64,000 nt of DNA from Lithospermum erythrorhizon. Taxonomy: Eukaryota; Streptophyta; Magnoliopsida; Boraginales; Boraginaceae. The stretch's first letter is position 1. Each line of letters opens with the position of its first letter. Both the position numbers and the translations under genes were made by a program. The stretch is from contig JADFUC010001938.1 in NCBI GenBank assembly GCA_019722365.1, forward strand, positions 1 to 64,000, given 5' to 3'. This document shows, piece after piece, positions 58,101 through 64,000 of the stretch. The notes below the pieces were generated by a model. That model had not been told where the DNA came from, did no database searches, and worked only from the letters and a program-made list of their open reading frames with translations.

Positions 58101-59197
58101 AAAGAAAAAAAATTCTGATTAATATGACAATACAGTATTTGATTAAAATAAATTAGATTGAGTTTTCCAACTGCAAACTGACCAGAAAATTTGATTCTCT
58201 ATTGTCTATCAAGAAAACCAAAGGTACAGATGCAGCAAGAAAACATGCTTCAGAATCTATGAAAGATTTTTTTAGCGATCCTGAGAACCGTCGTAAGAGG
58301 AGCATCGCAATGAAAGGTTAGTATCCAATTTACACAGGTGTTACTCTAGCTTATACTTCCTTTTCTCAACTCTGCATCACTGTAAGATCAATGTTGTGAA
58401 CTTGTGATAGTGTAAGATGAATGTTGTGATATTCGTCTGCAGTATAAGGTACATTATGCATTACTCTCTCAAAAGGACTGTTCATGATTTATGTCCTAGA
58501 AATCAATTGTTATTGATCAAACAAGACGGGAATTACTAGATACTAGAAATATATACTCCATATTAATCAAAATGTTCATTGGAATTAAAATGTTAGCGTT
58601 GACATCCCACTCCCGAGTTTATTGAAGTTAAGGATGAGTTGGGTTTTCTGATTTTCTCTTTATTCATCAGTATCTCAGTAATGTGTTTTGACTCAAATAA
58701 GCACATGCATCTGTGTCTCCTAAGTTGTCATCATTCAGGAGTCGGGACCTTGGAGATGCTTTCAACTCTTGAATATGGCAATCGATTATGGTTTCTCATG
58801 ATATTGTTTTTCTTTTGTTCTATCATCCTTGTCCTCTCCAGGTGTAAAATTCTTCTGCAGAAACTGTGGTCGTCAAGGGCATAGGATAAACTACTGTACA
58901 GAACTTCGCGAGTCAATAGACAGAAGGTTCACTTGCCGCTTGTGTGGACAAAAGGGACACAACAGAAGAACTTGTTCGAAACTGAAACCCGACACTTCTA
59001 AGAAGACAACTACAAGGGGGAGTCCTTGTTGCAGTATATGCAGGCAAATTGGCCATAACTGCCGGACATGTCCTCAGCGATCTGTAGTAACGACACAGCT
59101 TGTTTCTGCTAAATCTTCGAAGATGAAGATTCGTGTATGTTCTTTGTGCCAGGAGGAAGGCCATAACGTTAGGACGTGTCCTAAAAGGCCTAAATAG
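55159..59197 (+). CDS. DnaJ-type zinc finger, NUMOD3-like and four CCHC zinc knuckles
   Basis: Eight GT-AG exons in phase: 55159-55332, 56012-56067, 56763-56925, 57123-57211, 57504-57636, 57915-58007, 58214-58316, 58842-59197; 388 aa. The N-terminal 50 residues are rich in Ser/Arg/Lys with few acids (MSLRSISFMFSMRHISNKNF), which suggests an organelle transit peptide. Residues 102-139 hold four CxxC pairs (CPSCRGRG, CAECG, CFQCNGKG, CQQCKGD), the DnaJ cysteine-rich pattern without a J domain. Residues about 206-271 (FSKRMKIIHGDPTLHAQRVA ... PENRRKRSIAMKG) look like NUMOD3-type DNA-binding repeats. Four CCHC knuckles follow at C276-C289, C302-C315, C334-C347 and C370-C383 (for example CRLCGQKGHNRRTC). 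The protein probably binds nucleic acid, perhaps in a plastid or mitochondrion; function is unknown to me. Confidence 0.85.
55731..55951. mobile_element. Stowaway-type MITE in intron 1
   Basis: Left end CTCCCTCCATGCCAAAAATA; right end in reverse complement TACCTCCATCACAATAAGAT. About 220 bp, AT-rich. Ends and size fit Stowaway; one TA flank is degenerate. It lies inside the first intron of the zinc-knuckle gene. Confidence 0.7.
56310..56425 (+). repeat. SINE-like remnant in intron 2
   Basis: Contains GGGTAAGGTTGCGTACAATG, ACCTCCTTACCCTGCTTAGG and CAGGAGCTTATTTAAAGGC. This GGTAAGGTTGCGTACA...CCCTGC...GGGAGC pattern is typical of the TS-type SINE family known from Solanaceae and relatives; the assignment is from memory of that pattern. 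No clear tail or flanking duplication was seen. Confidence 0.5.
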
Positions 59198-60925
59198 CTC
59201 GAGGTAATAGAACTCGAAAATATTAAACAGATTCGGACAACTTACCCTTACCAACTTTTTAAGTTACTCTTGGTTCATCTTTTCTTGTGGTTGTGCATTA
59301 TATATCTTTGCAGAGATGGTTCTTGTTTAAATCATTAACAAATGGTGCTAGAACTTTACTACGTAAATTCAAGATATCCGTATATTACTTAGGGATCAAT
59401 GAAGTCAAATATCTGCATAATAATATATGTTGAAGTTTCAATAAAACCCATTTTTTGTTGCCTTAATGAAGGGCTATCTTCATTTTGTAGAAGAAATACT
59501 GAAGTATGGCTCACCTAAGGATCTTCATTTTCGTGTCTGGCAACATTAAAGGGAAAGTTGAAGATTTAGTTTTCGGAGTATGAACAAATTTTGTACTTTC
59601 AAAAGCAGCACGACGTTGATTACAGCATGTTGCAACGTTCTCACCATCTCGACATTACACATGTTTAAAATCGATTGTCGACTGCCAATAATGCTTTCAA
59701 AAGTTGTTTCACTTATTTTGTCAGGTTTACGCAAGCCAATCTTTAATAATACCTGATAGGGTAAATCTATCCAACACTTATTTCAAGGCTAATTTTCAAT
59801 TTTAATAAATTTCGAGGCAAAATATTTATCGCATCCAAATATTTTATTGAAATTAATAATCTCATCCAAATATTTGCCCCAAAATTTTAATAGAATTGAA
59901 AAATTATTTAAAAACGAGCGTTAGCATTACTTACCCCTTTCATTTTGGCTCTTGGGGAAATCAAACTTAACTTCCATTTTGACGAATTCACTAAGCGATA
60001 ATTAAACATATTACGACTGAACAAAATATTTCAAACACGTATAATCGAACGATAAATATTGCGAACATATATAATCAAACGTGCTATTAGCCCTTTCCAA
60101 AATTACTATATAATTTCAAACTTCAAAAACTAAATCTCGATTTTTATCAAAAATTGTTTGAGCCTTCAATCAATTTTTTTTAAACAAGTTGTTGCATGAA
60201 GTGGAGAAATAAGTTGAAGATTTATTTGAAAGACCCTCCTACATAGGCGAGGGTACACGTGGAAAATGCGGCGGCTTGCTCCTGATCTAAATAATTTAAC
60301 CAGACCGGACACATTTGTGTGACCTGACATTTTTGGCAATACCATATCATTGCTTCATCCACCAATCTATTACCATACTTACCACAATTTTTTTTAACAA
60401 AATTTATCATTTTTTTACACTATAAATAGAGACTTCATTTTTTAGATTTTGATAAAAAAAAATTAATTAAAATGATGATGAGTTGGAAGAGTGTGAATTT
60501 TATTAACATTCACTCCACTCAATGTCTCTTCTCCGGTTTGTATGATTAATGTATTATTACATGAAATTTTACTGCACTGGCATCATGTATATCATTATAT
60601 GATAATATTGAAAAATCAATATAATTGATTGGAGATGTTATATTCGTATAATTAAATTTATAAAATGACATATACTTGATTTGATTCGACTAAGAACATT
60701 AAATAATCAGTCAATGAACCACCATGAATATATATATGGTTATAGATAATTTGATAGATAACATCGAGATAAGAATAAGCTTATTGTTGAAAGTCAACTA
60801 AAACCTCCGGTTTGTTCATTGGTTGTCAACTTCTGACTGTCCGACAAAAATGATTCTGTCCCTTTAATTTGTAACTTGTGGTTTGTAGCTCATAGATTTA
60901 AATTTTGGTGTGGCTTGGGGGAGGA
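59198..60925. other. 3' flank and AT-rich intergenic sequence
   Basis: The first 200-300 bp are the 3' UTR region of the zinc-knuckle gene. No further gene was recognised; short open stretches on the minus strand (59546-59734, 60222-60410) have no domain. Confidence 0.4.
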
Positions 60926-60949
60926 TATTATTTTCTTGTTTTAAGCGTT

Positions 60950-61510
60950 GTAAGTGAGGAGGGTGGTGGGTGGCACAAAATCTCAAATCGGCGTCAACCG
61001 AATAAATCGAACCCAAAATAATCAAATTTCGAATCGATCTAACCAAATCGATTTGGGAACAACTAATGAGGCTCTGCAAGATTAAATAACCAAATGTAAC
61101 CGAATCGATTTTTAAATTTTATGTACATTTATATACATTAATTTTATCTACATCATTTCTAAGATTCGTAGTGATTTGTTATTATATTTTAAGGATGTGA
61201 ATTGAATTAATTTTATTACATTGATATATTTTAAAGGAGGTATCGTTGCTTTGAACGGTATAAAAATTGTATAATTAATCTTAAATGAGTTTATTGAAAT
61301 TATTTGTGTATTAGGTTTCTGAGACTTAATTTCAGCCAAGCATTTATAGTTCAAAAATTAATCAAAACCGAAATCTGGGGAACCGAATCGGAACCAATAA
61401 ACCGAGTAGGAACTGATCGAAACCGAACCGATTTAGGTTCCGCCATCGAGAACCGACATAGATTCGGCGCTTACCAAACCCGAACGAATCGATCCATGCA
61501 CACCCTTAGC
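60950..61510. mobile_element. hAT-like MITE
   Basis: Both ends carry CCGAA/TCGAT words (left: GTCAACCGAATAAATCGAAC, CCAAATCGATTTGG; right: ACCGAATCGGAACC, CGAAACCGAACCGATT). The right end in reverse complement reads TAAGGGTGTGCATGGATCG, a common start of plant hAT miniature elements. The left end is less clear, with no sure 8-bp target duplication, so borders are approximate. Confidence 0.55.
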
Positions 61511-62560
61511 GGTAAAGCTGTACTATGCAAACGTAACATTTGTTCTTTTTTGTAAAGGTACCAAGAATCGCTACTGCCGAAGGCGTATTGGTAGACTCGG
61601 ACCGACACAATACCGCAAACTATTTGTTAGAAATCCTACACCATTATTGACAATTCATACTATTTAATAACTCGTGGATTCCATCTGTGATTTCTACATA
61701 CCAACAAACAACTGGGGACATATACCTCTAATTCATATATAACAAACGTAAAATAAATTGTAGAAATTAAACAACACGTGATTTTACTCTGGTTTCTCCT
61801 CAACGTGAAAGACATCCACCTCGGGCCGCAGATTCACTAATTTGCTTACGAATATCGTTACAGCATTCAACCCTACCAACGTTCAACTCGACAAGCCAAA
61901 TCCAAACCTGTGTACAGCCTTCTCATATACGCTTCTTCAATCTCCTCATCAATTTTTTTACAATCTCAACAAGAATTATAATAAACTCTCATAATTCTAA
62001 AAATAAGAATAAACTCTCTATTTCTAACCCACAGCGCTGATGCAATCACTATCAGGTGGCGGTGTTTCCATTGCCATCACTTTGGTGTTTTGCACACACA
62101 CATAGCCTCCTAACACCTATATATATGTATCATGCACCATACGCCTAAAACTTAAACCGAATAAGAAAACAAGTCCTGTCCACCTCGCCCATGTGAGACC
62201 CCTGGCCCCAGTGATACTGATAACTCGTTTAGTGCCATCGAGACCTCGTCTCGATGGCTTCTCGATGAAATCTTCCAAAGTGCCGGGGCTTCACATCTCA
62301 ACAACTGGCTACCCATAGCCAAATAAATCACATCTGCACAACCCCCCGATGCACTCAACCAGTTGTTATTAGCAGAGGAGAATTAAACTCATGACGCAAA
62401 TCACAACCCACCCACTCCATCAATGGTGAAAATTATGATCTTGCATCTTGTTTCTATGTTTGTATTATAACTATCCACAACCTCCTTGTTACCGTATACA
62501 ATCTTTAAATCATGAAACATATTAATAAACACGAAAAAAGGTCGAATACCATTTTCAATA
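61511..62560. other. Intergenic, possible LTR fragment
   Basis: Somewhat more GC around 62150-62360, where the minus strand reads TCTCACATGGGCGAGGTGGA and is open for 68 codons. This looks like part of an old retroelement, but nothing definite is recognisable. It contains the hairpin at 62235. Confidence 0.3.
62235..62257. other. Perfect 10-bp hairpin
   Basis: CCATCGAGAC and GTCTCGATGG are exact reverse complements separated by CTC. A further CTCGATGA copy of part of the arm follows 5 bp later. No promoter or gene nearby explains it. Confidence 0.8.
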
Positions 62561-62578
62561 GAATTATACTTCCTCTAT

Positions 62579-62796
62579 CCCATAAAGATTATTCATTTTT
62601 TTTATGGCTATAACTTTCAAATTTCGACCTTAAAATATATTTCATACAGATAATATTTGGATAAAAATACATCAATGTAGTTAGGCCAAATATATTATCG
62701 ATATATTCAAGATACGCAATACAAACAAAATATTTACGTTAAAAGCTCAAAATATACAATATAAATTCAAAAGTGTGACAATTGGGATGGAGGTAG
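62579..62796. mobile_element. Stowaway-type MITE
   Basis: Left end CTTCCTCTATCCCATAAAGA after TA (62577-62578); right end in reverse complement CTACCTCCATCCCAATTGTC before TA (62797-62798). 218 bp, AT-rich. The ends are more diverged than those of the copy at 40529. Confidence 0.8.
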
Positions 62797-63476
62797 TATT
62801 TTTCAAGAAATTAACGAGTACACCTTTGTTAGTTCCATCATTCAACATCTAATAATTGAAGGAGTAAAAGTAGCACCTCTTACCATTAGTATGTTGCCAA
62901 ATTTTCCAAGTTGAAAAAGACTACTAGGAAAAAAGAATAAATTAATCCAAATAATCAAACCACCTCTTCATTCCAGATTCCAGAGTTTGGTTGATCTATG
63001 TGGTGACCAAATCTTTAATAAACAAACCCAAAATCTTTAAATTCTTAGGTGTTCTTGAAGTTCCAAATTGTTTTGCATTTATTTCACTTTAAATTTCCCT
63101 TAACTAGTTATAGCATCGAATGTTTAAGAAAAATACTTAAGAATAAAAGTTCAATTCGAACTCATCACTAATTAAATTTAACTAGTTATCAAATAATTTA
63201 GTGGAAAAGATTCTTGTTTATGATAAAAAGTCTTGAATTTGAAGCTCGGCTCATTGGTAATTACAAAAAAAATTCCCTTAACTAATTGGTATTAATTTAC
63301 TAGGCATAATAGTGATTGATGGGCATCTCTCAATTCATTTTCTCCATTCAAAAAAAGCTTTAATCGGATATTTTGTGTGTTTTATTTCATATATGACTTG
63401 TTAGTTGTTACTCTCCTTCATATAGTCCCACTCTATAGTATCACATATCAATTTAGATATTTCCTAAACTATTATA
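62797..63476. other. AT-rich intergenic sequence
   Basis: No gene or clear element recognised. Confidence 0.4.
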
Positions 63477-63860
63477 GCATTTTTATTGTATGGTGCACCT
63501 CTATTAGTGTTTTTATGGTGTGTTATATAATAGGTTTTTATATGTAAATGAGCTTTCTTTATAAAAAGATTGCATTTTTATTGTATGTTATGTGCTATGC
63601 TAGTGTATTTCTTGATGGGTTGTTATATAATAGGTTTTGATATGTAAATGAGCTTTCTTTATAAAACAAATTTGCATTTTTCTTGTATTTTGTGTGTTAT
63701 GCTAGTGTATTTCTTGATGGGTTGTTATATACAATAGGTTTGATATGTAAGTGAGTCTTTTGCAAAAAGATTGCATATTTGTTGTATGTTGTGTGTTATG
63801 TTACTGTATTTCTTGATGGTTTGTTGCATATTAGGTTTTGATGGATTGAAGTTTGTAAAT
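63477..63860 (+). repeat. Minisatellite with a unit of about 100 bp
   Basis: Nearly four units starting GCATTTTTATTGTATG-like at 63477, 63572, 63674 and 63773 (spacings 95, 102, 99). Each contains a TTGATGGGTTGTTATATA-like word, TAGGTTTTGATATGTAAATG and AGCTTTCTTTATAAAA. Copies differ by small indels and substitutions. Confidence 0.85.
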
Positions 63861-64000
63861 TGATTGAGAATAAGTTTTGTGTAGTGATATAGTTGCCACA
63901 TGGGATTGGGGTTATTATTTGGTCATAAAGGTGTAGTGTTTGAGGTAAAAGAGGAGTTTTTGAGATGGAAAGTGCACAGAGAGTTATTGAAGAATCATTT
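63861..64000. other. Window end, nothing recognised
   Basis: 140 bp after the minisatellite. No start codon context or splice site that could be judged; a gene may begin beyond the window. Confidence 0.3.

Noticed and set aside
1..64000. CRISPR arrays, bacterial operons, rRNA genes
   Set aside because: No regularly spaced short repeats with unique spacers and no rRNA sequence was seen; gene structure is that of a plant nuclear genome.

Overview
The window is nuclear DNA from a flowering plant, almost certainly a core eudicot. The genes are split by GT-AG introns, and the non-coding DNA is very AT-rich. The repeats are plant types: Ty1/copia elements, Stowaway and hAT-like miniature elements, solo LTRs and SINE-like remnants. 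The families found (cyclophilin CYP23, papain-like protease, NIN-like protein, PPR, WRKY) are land-plant families. Species cannot be fixed from the sequence; SINE-like fragments in two introns weakly suggest an asterid.

Layout. 1-10.55 kb is transposon territory: a CpG-rich block without a recognisable gene, a broken copia element on the minus strand (3182-7709), and a CpG-rich hAT-like element. 11.2-14.3 kb holds a complete eight-exon cyclophilin (CYP23 type, 224 aa). 16.0-17.0 kb holds a short papain-like protease with no prodomain (235 aa, minus). 17-36.5 kb is intergenic: an element with long inverted repeats (18.9-19.95 kb), AT-rich DNA with local tandem duplications, an 8.5 kb CpG-rich block bounded by diverged LTR-like direct repeats (23.7-32.15 kb), a copia fragment with its LTR, and an hAT-like MITE with an intact target duplication.

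36.5-59.2 kb is the gene-bearing part. It contains a divergent NIN-like protein with a degenerate RWP-RK and a clear PB1 domain (769 aa); a second NIN-like copy reduced to a pseudogene and split by a solo LTR (44.45-46.25 kb); a PPR protein resembling Arabidopsis At2g02750 (start codon uncertain); a WRKY factor with a WKKYGQK heptapeptide (649 aa, minus); two coding-looking exons of unknown identity just upstream of it; and a 388-aa protein joining a DnaJ-type cysteine-rich region, a NUMOD3-like stretch and four CCHC zinc knuckles. The WRKY gene and the zinc-knuckle gene stand head to head. From 59.2 kb to the end only MITEs, one near-perfect hairpin and a 100-bp minisatellite were found.

The genes are ordinary single plant loci and do not form an operon or obvious cluster. 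Most unusual are the atypical domain versions (RWP-RK without its RWPxRK core, WRKY with Arg to Lys, a protease without prodomain, a rare zinc-finger fusion) and the CpG-rich, non-coding blocks. All exon models come from reading splice sites and reading frames by eye; no similarity search was possible.
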